DNA of 64,000 bases, from positions 3,906,001-3,970,000 of the forward strand of contig NZ_CP073714.1 of NCBI RefSeq assembly GCF_023101145.1, given 5' to 3'. Positions 8,417 through 16,720 of the stretch are shown one piece after another. The notes below the pieces were generated by a model that was given only the letters and a program-made list of their open reading frames with translations, had not been told where the DNA came from and ran no database searches. Every line of letters starts with the position of its first letter. Positions within the stretch are counted from its first letter, which is position 1. Source of the stretch: Paenibacillus pabuli (GTDB taxonomy: Bacteria > Bacillota > Bacilli > Paenibacillales > Paenibacillaceae). Position numbers and translations under genes: made by a program.

Positions 8417-9349
8417 TTAACCTTTCACCGCACCAATCATGACACCCTTCTCGAAGTACTTTTGGATAAAAGGGTATACGACTAACAGCGGTACTGTAGA
8501 TACGATAATTACAGCAAATTTGATTTGGTCCGCATACTGCTGCGCATAGCTGCCCGCTCCCGCTCCTGCACCGGATCCTGCTCCATCAGCAAACGCTTGA
8601 TTGGATAACAGAATATTTCGCAGAATGATCTGCAGCGGCTGCAAATGATCGGAGTTAAGATATAACAATGGGTTAAAGAAGTCGTTCCAATGTCCGACAG
8701 CGTAATACAAGGCAATGACTGAAATAACCGCCTTCGAAAGCGGGGTGACCACAGAGGCCAGGTACCGAAAATGTGAGCAGCCGTCCAAAAGCGCCGCCTC
8801 ATGCAGATCATCCGGGATGGAGCTTTCAAAAAAGGTTCTTGTAATAATGAGGTTATAGACGCTGACCGCGCCATTGATAATCATGACCCAAGGCGTGTTG
8901 AGTAAGTGCAAATCTCTGAACAGCAGATAAGTAGGAATCATGCCTCCGCTGAAATACATGGTGAATACAAACAAAGGCATAATGATTTTCCTGGCCCTGA
9001 ACTCCCTGCGTGAAAGGGAATATGCAGCAGGAATCGTAATCACAAGATTCAATAATGTGCCGAAAACCGTATAAATAATCGTGTTCAAATACCCCTGCCA
9101 AATTCGGCTATCCACAAAAATTTTCTCGTACCCGTAAAAATTGATTCCTTTGGGGAAGAAGATCACATCGCCCTGGTTCACCATCGTTGAATTGCTGAAT
9201 GACGCAATAACGATGAAATATAAAGGATACGCTATAACGACAAAGGTAAAGATGCTTATGACGATCACGACCAATCTATATAGCCGATCAGCTATGCCAC
9301 CACCCGAATCAAGGACATGAACTTTTTTTGAAGTTTTAACGGGTACCAC
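8417..9349 (-). CDS. Carbohydrate ABC importer permease, YtcP/LplC-like
   Basis: The 310-residue inner-membrane protein has six predicted membrane segments. The conserved cytoplasmic EAA loop reads 'LHEAALLDGCSHFRYLASVV', the coupling site for the ATPase. The C-terminus 'YPFIQKYFEKGVMIGAVKG' is typical of CUT1 permeases of the YtcP/LplC group. It would pair with the LplB-like permease encoded just upstream. The start is GTG at 9349, supported by GGAGGGG about six bases before; no ATG lies near. A Gly/Ala-rich stretch (AGSGAGAGAGS) between the last two membrane segments is unusual. No ATPase gene is present in the locus. Confidence 0.9.
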   Translation of the reverse strand: MVPVKTSKKVHVLDSGGGIADRLYRLVVIVISIFTFVVIAYPLYFIVIASFSNSTMVNQGDVIFFPKGINFYGYEKIFVDSRIWQGYLNTIIYTVFGTLLNLVITIPAAYSLSRREFRARKIIMPLFVFTMYFSGGMIPTYLLFRDLHLLNTPWVMIINGAVSVYNLIITRTFFESSIPDDLHEAALLDGCSHFRYLASVVTPLSKAVISVIALYYAVGHWNDFFNPLLYLNSDHLQPLQIILRNILLSNQAFADGAGSGAGAGAGSYAQQYADQIKFAVIIVSTVPLLVVYPFIQKYFEKGVMIGAVKG

Positions 9350-9362
9350 TCCGTCCCCTCCT

Positions 9363-10265
9363 TTACATTAGACTAATGTTCGAAGACTTTTGGGCGACAG
9401 AGTTCGCGAGCATCAAAAACATGAAGTTGACGACCGTATTGAACAAGCCGACCGCTGAACCGAAGCTGTACTGGTTGGATTTCACACCTACATTAAACAC
9501 ATAAGTGGAGATGACTTCTGATACCGGCTTATTCAGACTATTCTGCATTAGAAAGGTTTTTTCAAAACCTACACTCAGCATGCTGCCCATATTCAGAATA
9601 AGCAGAATAATAATCGTTGGCATAATGGCGGGTATTTCTACGTTCCATACAATTTGCCATCGATTAGCACCATCAATTTTGGCTGCATCATACAGCTGCG
9701 TTTCTACTGTGGAAAGTGCAGCGATAAAAATAATACTGTTCCAACCGCACACTTGCCAGATGCCTGATAAGACGTAAACCGGTACAAATGCGGAAGGATT
9801 TCCCAAGAGGTTAACATCGGCAGGAACCAAATGAAAAGTTTTCAGAAATAAGTCAAGAACTCCTGTAGAAGGCGAAAGCAGGATTTGAAGCAAAGCCACC
9901 ATAACCACCGTCGAAATAAAATAAGGCATGTAAACCGTGGTTTGGAGAATGCGCTTGTACTTGTTGTTTTTGATCGAATTAATGACCAGTGCTAACAGAA
10001 TCGGCATGGGAAAACCAAGCAAGATGGAGAAGAAAGCAATGACGAATGTATTTCTTAGCGTTGGCCAAAACATGGGACTGTTAAAGTATTGTTCAAAATA
10101 CTTGAATCCGGCCCAATCCCCTCCGGTAAATCCCTTGCTGAAGTCAAAATCCCGAAATGCAAGCTGTATGCCGTACATTGGACCATAAGCAAACACAGCG
10201 ATATAAATCAAGGCGGGAAGAACCAGTATCCATAATTGATAATTGCCCTTTTGCATCGATTTCAT
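9363..10265 (-). CDS. Carbohydrate ABC importer permease, LplB-like
   Basis: A CUT1 permease of about 300 residues with six membrane segments. The EAA loop is 'LYDAAKIDGANRWQIVWNVE'. It is closest in style to LplB/YtcO-type permeases (start segment 'LPALIYIAVFAYGPMYGIQL'). It forms the transmembrane channel with the downstream YtcP-like protein and receives the oligosaccharide from the lipoprotein encoded upstream. GGAGG lies eight bases before ATG 10265; a TTG immediately in front (10268) is the alternative start. Spacing to the binding-protein gene is about 12 bases, so one transcript is expected. Confidence 0.9.
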   Translation of the reverse strand: MKSMQKGNYQLWILVLPALIYIAVFAYGPMYGIQLAFRDFDFSKGFTGGDWAGFKYFEQYFNSPMFWPTLRNTFVIAFFSILLGFPMPILLALVINSIKNNKYKRILQTTVYMPYFISTVVMVALLQILLSPSTGVLDLFLKTFHLVPADVNLLGNPSAFVPVYVLSGIWQVCGWNSIIFIAALSTVETQLYDAAKIDGANRWQIVWNVEIPAIMPTIIILLILNMGSMLSVGFEKTFLMQNSLNKPVSEVISTYVFNVGVKSNQYSFGSAVGLFNTVVNFMFLMLANSVAQKSSNISLM

Positions 10266-10277
10266 CAAGCGTCCCTC

Positions 10278-11897
10278 CTACTTAAGCGTAGTCAAATATT
10301 CATTGTACGCTTTTTGGCGAATTTCCAAATTCTGGGTAAGTCCAGAATCTTTGACGGACTTTACGTAAGCGTCCCATTCGCTTTCGATGCTCGCGCCTGT
10401 GGTCATCCATTGCGCCCATTTCTGATCGGTAATGTTATTGATGTTCGCCTGGTTTAAGGCCAAGGTATTGATGTCTTCTGTCGTATACTTCATAAAATCC
10501 TGTGGATAAACATTGGATTTCGGGTCTGCTTTGTTCAGCAGCTCGTCGTAGACCGCTTTCTCATCAAGTACGCTTCGCATGTCTGTACCTAATGTGATTT
10601 TATCTTGAATACTGTCAGCAATATAATAAGGTCCGAGATCGGCGAATGTATTGGTCCACTTCCATGACCCAGGATCTATAGACGGATCCGCAGGAGGCAG
10701 AATTTGATAGGTACCATCACCTTGATCTTGAATCCCCTTGTCCGTGTCATTCATGCCGCCGAACAATACCTGAATACTGACTTCAGGGTCGTAAAATTCG
10801 TTAATGAATCGCATCGCTGCTTCTTTATCCTTGGATTTGGCGCTGATGGAAACCGCGTTGTCTCCATAGTTTTGCGTGTAATGGTCATAACTCCAATAAA
10901 GTTCATTCGTAGAATCGGCATGATGCTTAAGCTGCGGCAGCGTGATATATTGGTCTTTCAACACACTGCCAAACCGATCTCCCGTCTCCCATCCCCACGT
11001 AAATCCAATCTTCGCCGTATCGCCATTACCTCTGCCCAGCGACTGATATTTTGAATAATCCTGAGTAATGGTTTCTTTATTAATCAAATTTTGATTGTAT
11101 AAGCGTTGAAGAAACATAACCAACGTCTTGAAGCGTTCATCGACAAAAAAGTTCTTCACCTCGGCATTTTCCACGAAATAGCCGTTTGGCGAATCTTCGG
11201 ACAGCGGTAACCCCAGACTTCCCAGCAGAAGCTTGGCAGAGAAACCTACCGGCATGCCGCTAAAATCCATAGGTATTTCATCCGTTGAATCACCGTTCTG
11301 ATTGGGGTCTCCATCACGGAAGGCAACGAGTACACTTTCGAGCTCGTCCCAAGTTGTTGGAGGCTCCAGTCCGAGATTGTCCAGCCACGTTTTATTAATG
11401 AACATGGACGCGATACTATCGGGCCAGATCCCTTTATATCGCGGAATACCGTAGATTTTGCCGTCACTTTCAGCCGCGAGCGTCTTTAGCTCTGGATGCT
11501 CATCAAACATTTTTTTGACATTGGGGGCCTCTTGCTCAATCAATGAACTCATATCTTCAAATAGTCCGTTGAATTGTACGAAATCACTGTCGGCAGTTGC
11601 ATTGAACAATAGATCCGGAACTTGCCCGCTGGCAAACAGTGCACTTTTTTTCTGATCCCAATCCGCAGTAATCTGCTGCCACTCAATTTCTACATTCGCT
11701 TTATCTTCCAGATCTTTAAGCCATTTCATCTGATTGACGTCCTTTGTCAGTGAATGCTTCACAATAATAGCCGTCAATTTGGTCTTGCCTGATGAACCAT
11801 CCTCACCAGAATCCGTACGATTGCTCTGACACCCTGCCAGTACCAAGGACACCATGGAAATTGCCAATAAAGCATGCCTAAAAATCCGCTTTTTCAT
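10278..11897 (-). CDS. Extracellular solute-binding lipoprotein (LipO/YtcQ-like)
   Basis: A large sugar-binding protein (about 540 residues) of the family-1 LipO/YtcQ type. ATG 11897 is preferred over the upstream ATG at 11927 because GAGGGG lies eight bases before it and it gives a proper signal: Lys/Arg-rich MKKRIFRH, a hydrophobic core, then the lipobox LVLAGC. After cleavage the Cys is lipidated and the protein sits outside the membrane, delivering an oligosaccharide to the two permeases. First gene of sugar locus A. A CcpA-type site lies about 90 bases upstream, so glucose repression is likely. The sugar cannot be deduced, but the GH31 and GH43 neighbours suggest xylo- or arabino-oligosaccharides. 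Confidence 0.9.
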   Translation of the reverse strand: MKKRIFRHALLAISMVSLVLAGCQSNRTDSGEDGSSGKTKLTAIIVKHSLTKDVNQMKWLKDLEDKANVEIEWQQITADWDQKKSALFASGQVPDLLFNATADSDFVQFNGLFEDMSSLIEQEAPNVKKMFDEHPELKTLAAESDGKIYGIPRYKGIWPDSIASMFINKTWLDNLGLEPPTTWDELESVLVAFRDGDPNQNGDSTDEIPMDFSGMPVGFSAKLLLGSLGLPLSEDSPNGYFVENAEVKNFFVDERFKTLVMFLQRLYNQNLINKETITQDYSKYQSLGRGNGDTAKIGFTWGWETGDRFGSVLKDQYITLPQLKHHADSTNELYWSYDHYTQNYGDNAVSISAKSKDKEAAMRFINEFYDPEVSIQVLFGGMNDTDKGIQDQGDGTYQILPPADPSIDPGSWKWTNTFADLGPYYIADSIQDKITLGTDMRSVLDEKAVYDELLNKADPKSNVYPQDFMKYTTEDINTLALNQANINNITDQKWAQWMTTGASIESEWDAYVKSVKDSGLTQNLEIRQKAYNEYLTTLK

Positions 11898-11987
11898 TAC
11901 ATTGACCCCTCTCTTCATGAATAGCAATATTCGAGCTCATCCGAAAAGATTTTTTCGTACAGACCATCTAAAAAAGGTTCAATTTTA

Positions 11988-12002
11988 TGTTTGCGCTTTC
12001 AA
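11988..12002. promoter_or_regulatory. Candidate cre site (CcpA) before sugar locus A
   Basis: The minus-strand sequence TTGAAAGCGCAAACA fits the Firmicute cre consensus WTGNAANCGNWNNCW at every fixed position. It lies about 90 bases before the binding-protein start and downstream of a TATAAT box (minus strand, near 12058-12063). Bound CcpA would act as a roadblock. The match is exact, but function is inferred. Confidence 0.6.
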
Positions 12003-12279
12003 TTAGGTGATTCATTGACAAATGTCTGGCCAGATCATTTACCCAACGTTATCATCATTATAGAGTGCCATAATCTAGTTTGTCTCTTTGTATAATAGCC
12101 AATCATCATCGTATTTTGACTTTTTTTGCACATTAAAGGTGAGCATTAAGGGAGTCGCATTTTAGTTTGCAAAAGCTGCTCTAGTTCTCCCATGCCACCG
12201 ACTATGGTTAAATTCCTCACTCTTATATAGGCAGCAGCATAGAATAAACTAAATACTAGGCCATAAGAGGAGAATGAGT

Positions 12280-12687
12280 ATGAACCAGAAATTGTCCCCT
12301 TACGATCCGTTGTACAGTTCCATGAAGAAAGGTTGGAATGTCAACGATCAGGGTTATCAGCCTCAACATGATCACAGGCATCATAACGTTAATTATCCTA
12401 TTGAAAAATTAGAATTAAGAGACTATGGACAACGTCCACTTGTCATTAATATTGACCAGGCAGCTAAATATAATCAGACGTACCGCACTGCTCTATGGAC
12501 AGGAAAATACTTCCAAGTTACTCTGATGAGTATTCAGGTCGGTGAAGATATCGGGCAAAAGCCTGACTTCTCTTTGACGAGAAATCAGGCTTCTTGTGAT
12601 CAATCCATAGGCAAGCAGCTCATAGAATTTCAGATTAACGGTGGACTGAAGATCTTCTCTATAATCCATATAGACTCTATTCTATGA
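12280..12687 (+). pseudogene. Cupin-domain protein, C-terminally truncated
   Basis: The first 90 codons look like a real small cupin-type protein ('YRTALWTGKYFQVTLMSIQVGEDIG'-like segment, shown in parts). ATG 12280 has AGGAG seven bases upstream. In intact relatives the cupin metal-binding histidines follow directly. Here the frame instead runs at 12557 into a hairpin (AAGCCTGACTTCTC/GAGAAATCAGGCTT, 12559-12592), which looks like a terminator from another gene. It continues as non-homologous sequence to a stop at 12687. The gene was cut by a deletion or rearrangement and is probably inactive. The original function is not known. Confidence 0.6.
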
Positions 12688-12741
12688 TCTATTTGCGCGA
12701 CGAAAACATCCTCTAACTTCACTTGATGTAAATCCGGAAGT

Positions 12742-13282
12742 TCATTCACTGCTATCTTTGTTCATGGTGTGAAGTGAGTCTTCTGCTCCCCTGTCATCTA
12801 CGATCTTAGCGAAGATGGATGCAGTCGCAGCAGGCTTGATGCCATCACGGCCGTGCACCGCAACGTTGTTTATGAAGATTGGAACAAGGCTCCAGTGTAC
12901 ACCGAAGATAACAAACAACTGCCAGCCCGCTCCCATGACTGCTCCAGCAAGCAGTGGATTGAAGCCAAAGGCAGCAACCAGTGCAGTTGCAATGGCGTTA
13001 CCTACATATACACCGAATGGTCCGAATGCAATCAACGTGAGAGGAACCATGATCACTAAGAGCAGCAATGGTGTAATGAAGTTTTTGACGCTCTGATGAA
13101 TGACTTTGTTAAACCATTTCTCGAGCAAGCTCATCACGATGACCGAAATAATGATCGGAATGACAGTTGAGGAATAACTCATCATAACGACCGGAATATC
13201 GAAGAAATCGGTTGGCGTACCTTCATTTTTCAGTGTAACAATGGTCGGATATATTAATGCACCCGCGATCGTAAGCGCAACG
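12742..13282 (-). pseudogene. Beta-glucoside-type PTS EIIC fragment
   Basis: The minus strand encodes an internal piece of a PTS permease: 'ALTIAGALIYPTIVTLKN' upstream of the first ATG, then 'VMMSYSSTVIPIIISV', 'FGVYVGNAIA' and 'FGVHWSLVPIFINN'. These are hallmarks of the beta-glucoside/trehalose EIIBC family (BglP-like). The N-terminal EIIB domain and the end of EIIC are missing. The fragment is bounded near 13283 by the S1-like fragment and on the other side by an unrelated tail (DDRGAEDS...). It is non-functional on its own. It may be a relic of the same bgl operon as the GH1 tail at 5.0 kb. Confidence 0.72.
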
Positions 13283-13643
13283 TTTTATAACGATCATTCA
13301 TGTTGTCGATCCACTCATAGGATACCTCGTCCGCTTGCAGGTATGTTTTAATGGCACCAACATCCAGATGCAAAGAGCGATTATTGACACGAGTAATTTT
13401 AGCTTCAATGACCATATTCTCTCGAAGCCGATCCCAAGTCAGTCCTTGAAGATGGTCAATAGCTTGTTTGCTTGATGCACCAAAAATTGCTGAGTTACGG
13501 TCAAGTTGAAGAACTTTATAATAGATTGTCGTACCGACAGCATCTCTCAATTGTGCCCCGTTTTCAAACTCAGTTTCGTCGTTAGGGACAATTCCTTTGA
13601 TATGACCTACGAATACAATACCGCACACCTTGCCGGCGTACAC
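13283..13643 (-). pseudogene. S1-type RNA-binding protein fragment
   Basis: About 120 codons resemble S1 (OB-fold) RNA-binding proteins of Bacillales. Two partial S1-like units are visible: 'HIKGIVPNDETEF' through 'YYKVLQLDRNSAIFGASSKQ', and 'WDRLRENMVIEAKITRVNNR' followed by 'LHLDVGAIKTYLQADEV'. The start is unclear, since the frame opens inside a domain and no ribosome site is seen. The 3' end runs straight into the PTS fragment at about 13283, where the frame is lost. It is therefore a fragment left by rearrangement. The full-length relative might be a mobile-element gene; that part is a guess. Confidence 0.5.
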
Positions 13644-13692
13644 TCATACTGCGTAGAAGCTGCCGGGCTTTTTGGTGAGAAGCGGGGAAATC

Positions 13693-14262
13693 CTACAATT
13701 CTTCAGAATAAAAAGCTTTAGATACGGATTCCGTAGCTTTATCAATAAAAGCTGCAATTTTACTGGGGCTTTCCTTCAGACCACTACTCACCCACTTTTT
13801 AATAATAGCTATACTGCCATGAGCGGTGAACGTATACCAGGACTCAAATAATTGTGGATCAAAATATTTTAATTCCGTCTTCCATCGTTCAATAGTTAAA
13901 TCGTGACTGATATAGAGGATTCGTTCTAATAATTCTTTATCCCCATGCTCTGAGAACAGAACCTCACATATCGTTTTATTCGCTTTTATATACTTACATA
14001 ATTCATAAGATAGCGTTTGAGGGTTGGAAGAACTCATCCCAACTTGCTTAATGTCTTCGTAAAGATCATTTTCAATCGTTGAAAGAAGCTCAAACTGATT
14101 AGCATAGTGTGTATAAAAGGTGTTGCGATTAATCCCTGCTTCTCTGCAAATGTCGGTCACTGTAACTTTATTGATAGACCGTTCTGTCAAAAGCTTCAAC
14201 AGGCTTTCTTTGATAACCATTTTTGTATATCTCACTCTGTGATCTGTTTTTTTGTCTGCCAT
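13693..14262 (-). CDS. TetR-family transcriptional regulator
   Basis: A 189-residue protein with an N-terminal TetR helix-turn-helix ('KVTVTDICREAGINRNTFYT', about residues 25-55) and a helical C-terminal ligand domain. ATG 14262 is chosen because GGGAGG lies seven bases upstream; the frame is open further up without a ribosome site. It is divergent from the carotenoid-type membrane protein at 14418, with about 155 bases between the starts containing AT-rich inverted motifs (for example around 14330-14395). TetR proteins usually repress such a divergent neighbour and are released by a small lipophilic ligand. The ligand is unknown. Confidence 0.85.
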   Translation of the reverse strand: MADKKTDHRVRYTKMVIKESLLKLLTERSINKVTVTDICREAGINRNTFYTHYANQFELLSTIENDLYEDIKQVGMSSSNPQTLSYELCKYIKANKTICEVLFSEHGDKELLERILYISHDLTIERWKTELKYFDPQLFESWYTFTAHGSIAIIKKWVSSGLKESPSKIAAFIDKATESVSKAFYSEEL

Positions 14263-14417
14263 AATATCCTCCCAATTTAAAATAATGAACAAATCTAATG
14301 TGGTTTGTATGATAACTAACATATCTCAATCGAACAGTCTGTTGTTTAAGTAACACAGTGAAATTATAATTTATTTGAACGTTCAATTCTATTTTTAAAC
14401 TTAAATGGAGGTAAAAT

Positions 14418-15377
14418 ATGGGTGATATAACTGTAGTGCCTGTATGGATAATTCAAGATATTATAGTCTTAATTGCTGCTGTTCTAATGGTTTTCTATAT
14501 CCTTGATAAGGAAACACATCCCAAAACGGTTCTACTGCAGTTTATAGGTTTTGTGTTTTTTTACGCAGCCGTTTTTGAAATTACTGCTTCATCGCTTGGG
14601 GAAGGTTTTTACGCATATGGGCGGAGTATTTTAATGTTATTTAATATACCGATTACTGTCCCTATTATTGAGTTTCTGATCATTTATTCCACTTTGCGTG
14701 TTCTAAAGTCTGTAAATATACCGTCCTGGACTAAACCATTTATTACGGGATTGAGCGCTATGGTTTTTGACTTTTCATTGGACCCGGTGGCTGTTAAACA
14801 GATATTTCAGACTACAGATGGACTCATGGCAAGATGGACTTATTATCCGCTAGCCGGTGAACCTCAAATCTATGGGGAACCTGTGATGAATTTTACAGGA
14901 TGGATTTATATAGCGGGATATTGGACCATCTTTATTCTAATTGGTGAATGGTGGCATAAAAAGAAAGGCTACAGTAAATCAATTGGTTATATCTATCCGT
15001 TTCTGGCGGCCATTCTGTCCTTAGCGTGTATGTTCTCACCTTTATCTAACTTCTTTAATTATATGGGGCCGTTCTTCGAAAGAACCTCTAATATGCAATG
15101 GGTGATGTTGATTACACTTTCTGTAATTACAATCGGAATTTTAGCATTAGCTTTTATAAAGTTTTGGGACCGGAAGGTTAATTATTCAATCACTCCCAAA
15201 AAAGATTTTCCTATCATGTTTACTTTCGTGGGGTTCCCCCTAGTCAATACTATATTTTGCATTATAGGAGGTTACACGGAAGTATTGTGGCTGGTCGCTC
15301 TGGCTCAGATCTTATTATTGCTAGGCTGGATTGGAATTTACATTATGGGTAAAAAAGCAAGTCCAATCACGAAATAA
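14418..15377 (+). CDS. Carotenoid biosynthesis (DUF422/CruF-like) membrane protein
   Basis: The 319-residue protein has eight or nine hydrophobic segments. The family's polar motifs are visible: 'GRSILMLFNIPITVPIIEF' near residue 75 and 'MVFDFSLDPVAVKQ' near 115. DUF422 proteins include bacterial and archaeal carotenoid hydratases (CruF, CYP-independent), but many members are uncharacterised. No phytoene synthase, desaturase or other carotenoid gene is nearby, so a carotenoid role is not supported by context. GGAGG lies eight bases before the ATG. The divergent TetR gene suggests inducible control. Confidence 0.7.
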   Translation: MGDITVVPVWIIQDIIVLIAAVLMVFYILDKETHPKTVLLQFIGFVFFYAAVFEITASSLGEGFYAYGRSILMLFNIPITVPIIEFLIIYSTLRVLKSVNIPSWTKPFITGLSAMVFDFSLDPVAVKQIFQTTDGLMARWTYYPLAGEPQIYGEPVMNFTGWIYIAGYWTIFILIGEWWHKKKGYSKSIGYIYPFLAAILSLACMFSPLSNFFNYMGPFFERTSNMQWVMLITLSVITIGILALAFIKFWDRKVNYSITPKKDFPIMFTFVGFPLVNTIFCIIGGYTEVLWLVALAQILLLLGWIGIYIMGKKASPITK

Positions 15378-15391
15378 CCATAAACCCAAGC

Positions 15392-15492
15392 ATTGAGGCA
15401 AAGACACACTTTCATTAATATTCCTTTTCGGCATTTTTATTTTGGTGCTTCTTGCTTACATGAAAAGAAATAGACCGCCCACCCTAAGGTAA
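15392..15492 (+). pseudogene. Remnant of a holin-like type I toxin
   Basis: After the stop of the DUF422 gene, 31 codons (15397-15489) encode a tiny membrane peptide: KDTLSLIFLFGIFILVLLAY, then MKRNRPPTLR and a stop at 15490-15492. This matches the style of the short 'putative holin-like toxin' peptides of Bacilli (E/D-x-L-x-L-M-x-x-F-G...Y-x-x-K). The start is lost: ATTGAGG stands where ATGGAGG would be expected, and one base appears to be missing before GACAC. It overlaps an inverted repeat (AATAGAC...GTCTATT, 15469-15501). It is probably an inactive toxin of a type I toxin-antitoxin unit. Confidence 0.5.
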
Positions 15493-15550
15493 CAGTCTAT
15501 TCCGACCGCCACCTAGCGGCCGAATGCTCTTTATGTAGTTAATGTACACT

Positions 15551-15574
15551 GGAGTCGTGTTACAGCACGGCTCC
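15551..15574 (+). terminator. Hairpin downstream of the toxin remnant
   Basis: GGAGTCGTG/CACGGCTCC form a nine-base stem with one mismatch around TTACAG, followed by a T-containing stretch. It could end the toxin transcript or belong to its lost antitoxin RNA. Supported by shape only. Confidence 0.4.
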
Positions 15575-15667
15575 TTACTTATTCTTACCTCTGTATAACA
15601 GATACTATAACGGTTTATAGAATTATTTCTTTTCGATTATTTTAATTGGATTCATTGTTTACATAGG

Positions 15668-15979
15668 TCATATCAACAACTCTTCGTCTAACGGATATTC
15701 CCATAGTCCCAGTTTTCCCTTCACTGGAATATAGGGCTTCAGCAGACGGAAACCCGCTATTTCCCACGCAAAATAACCTGGACTATAATCGCCTAACAGC
15801 AAGTCCTCACCCGTCACAACCTTCCCGCAATCCAGAATGGCTGACGCATGATTAGCGTCGATGACTTGATAACAATTGGAAAGCTCGCAAGTTGCAAGGA
15901 TAACCCCCGTAGCGTGCAAACCAGAAATGATCTTATAATCACATTGAATGAATTGGGACAAATCCTTGGAACGTCGCAT
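15668..15979 (-). CDS. ASCH-domain protein, probably lacking its N-terminus
   Basis: The 103 residues carry the ASCH (ASC-1 homology) signature: 'TGVILATCELSNCYQV', then 'FGDYSPG'-type text (here LLGDYSPGYFAWEIAGFRLL) and 'IPVKGKLGLWEY'. ASCH domains bind RNA or nucleotides and often act as small stand-alone proteins. Intact relatives begin with a K-x-x-E-x-R segment and an 'IHA' strand some 40-50 residues earlier. Here the first 25 residues do not match and the AGGGGAGG motif abuts the ATG with no spacing. A lost or frameshifted N-terminus is likely. The gene sits just below a copy of the dispersed repeat. Confidence 0.6.
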   Translation of the reverse strand: MRRSKDLSQFIQCDYKIISGLHATGVILATCELSNCYQVIDANHASAILDCGKVVTGEDLLLGDYSPGYFAWEIAGFRLLKPYIPVKGKLGLWEYPLDEELLI

Positions 15980-16099
15980 CCTCCCCTAATTAAACTCTGA
16001 GAAAAAGTCGCTATTTTTATTTCAGGATTCGTTTTCTGTCAAGTTTATCCTTCATGTTTTTTTGTCTTTTTATCTTTGCTGGTTTTCCTCCATCCTACC

Positions 16100-16245
16100 T
16101 AATCGGAAAAGACACAATGTTCTTGTCCATTTCGGCAATGGTACATTGTTCTTGTCCTCAGCTTGGGACAAGAACTTGGTTCCTTAAAACAAAAAAGCCG
16201 CTATAATAGCGACTTTGAATGGAACAATGATCTTGTCCCGCGACA
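16100..16245 (+). repeat. Dispersed structured repeat, copy 1 (subfamily A)
   Basis: A full copy of the ~150 bp family. It contains three direct motifs of the form TGTTCTTGTCC, one inverted GGGACAAGAAC, and a hairpin AAGCCGCTATAATAGCGACTT. On the minus strand the hairpin is followed by a T run, so it is an intrinsic terminator. It forms the 3' end of the truncated zeta toxin frame. Subfamily A differs by GGTTCC/GGAACA in the arms instead of GTACC. Confidence 0.85.
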
Positions 16246-16470
16246 TTGTTTCAAGGGAAAAGCTTTTTCCGTTCTGTATACATTCACGGCGCGTTTGATA
16301 GCTTCTCTTCCAGCTGATGGAGAAACCGATTCCGGATGACGAGGATTGATAGTTTTTGCAATGGCATCCGGATCAATAACCTCTCCTAACTGATCGTTAA
16401 AGTTCCTAGTTAGTGTGCTTTTCCCTGCTCCATTCGTTCCAGCAAAAACAGTCATGACGGGTTTGCTCAC
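16201..16470 (-). pseudogene. Zeta-type toxin, truncated by the repeat
   Basis: The frame starts like a zeta-toxin kinase: 'MTVFAGTNGAGKST' with the Walker A motif GTNGAGKST (residues 11-19), then 'VIDPDAIAKTINP' and 'AGREAIKRAVNVY'. Zeta toxins phosphorylate UDP-sugar precursors or other small molecules. An intact one has about 200-290 residues. Here homology ends near residue 70, where the dispersed repeat begins, and the remaining codons come from the repeat. The catalytic and substrate parts are mostly lost, so toxicity is unlikely. The start codon overlaps the end of the antitoxin-like gene by four bases, showing the original two-gene operon. Confidence 0.75.
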
Positions 16471-16664
16471 GGGTATTCAATTTCCTTTTTGTTACCATTT
16501 TCTTCATATATGATCTCTGTTTTTCTGCCATCCGGATATTCCTTGATCATTTTTTCATTTTCTTCATATACAATGGGCACACCATTGCTTTTGGCCTCTT
16601 GTCTGGCCGAGAATGTTGCTTTTACTAAAATTTCATTCAATTCAGAAATTGACATACGTTTCAT
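16467..16664 (-). CDS. Antitoxin-like partner of the zeta toxin
   Basis: A 65-residue charged protein, rich in Glu and Lys, beginning MKRMSISELNEILVKATFSA. It has no strong match beyond its position, but size, charge and the ATGA overlap with the zeta gene fit the small antitoxins that accompany chromosomal zeta kinases. AAGGAGGG lies nine bases before the ATG, a strong site. Because the toxin is truncated, this gene may now be an orphan, kept only as a remnant or as protection against related toxins. Confidence 0.6.
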   Translation of the reverse strand: MKRMSISELNEILVKATFSARQEAKSNGVPIVYEENEKMIKEYPDGRKTEIIYEENGNKKEIEYP

Positions 16665-16720
16665 GTGAAGATACCCTCCTTAAACAATTGTACGTAAAAG
16701 TTTCACACTATATGGACGGA

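Noticed and set aside
11928-12273. Riboswitch or other leader RNA before sugar locus A
   Set aside because: Only a cre site and a TATAAT box were seen; no conserved riboswitch core was recognised.
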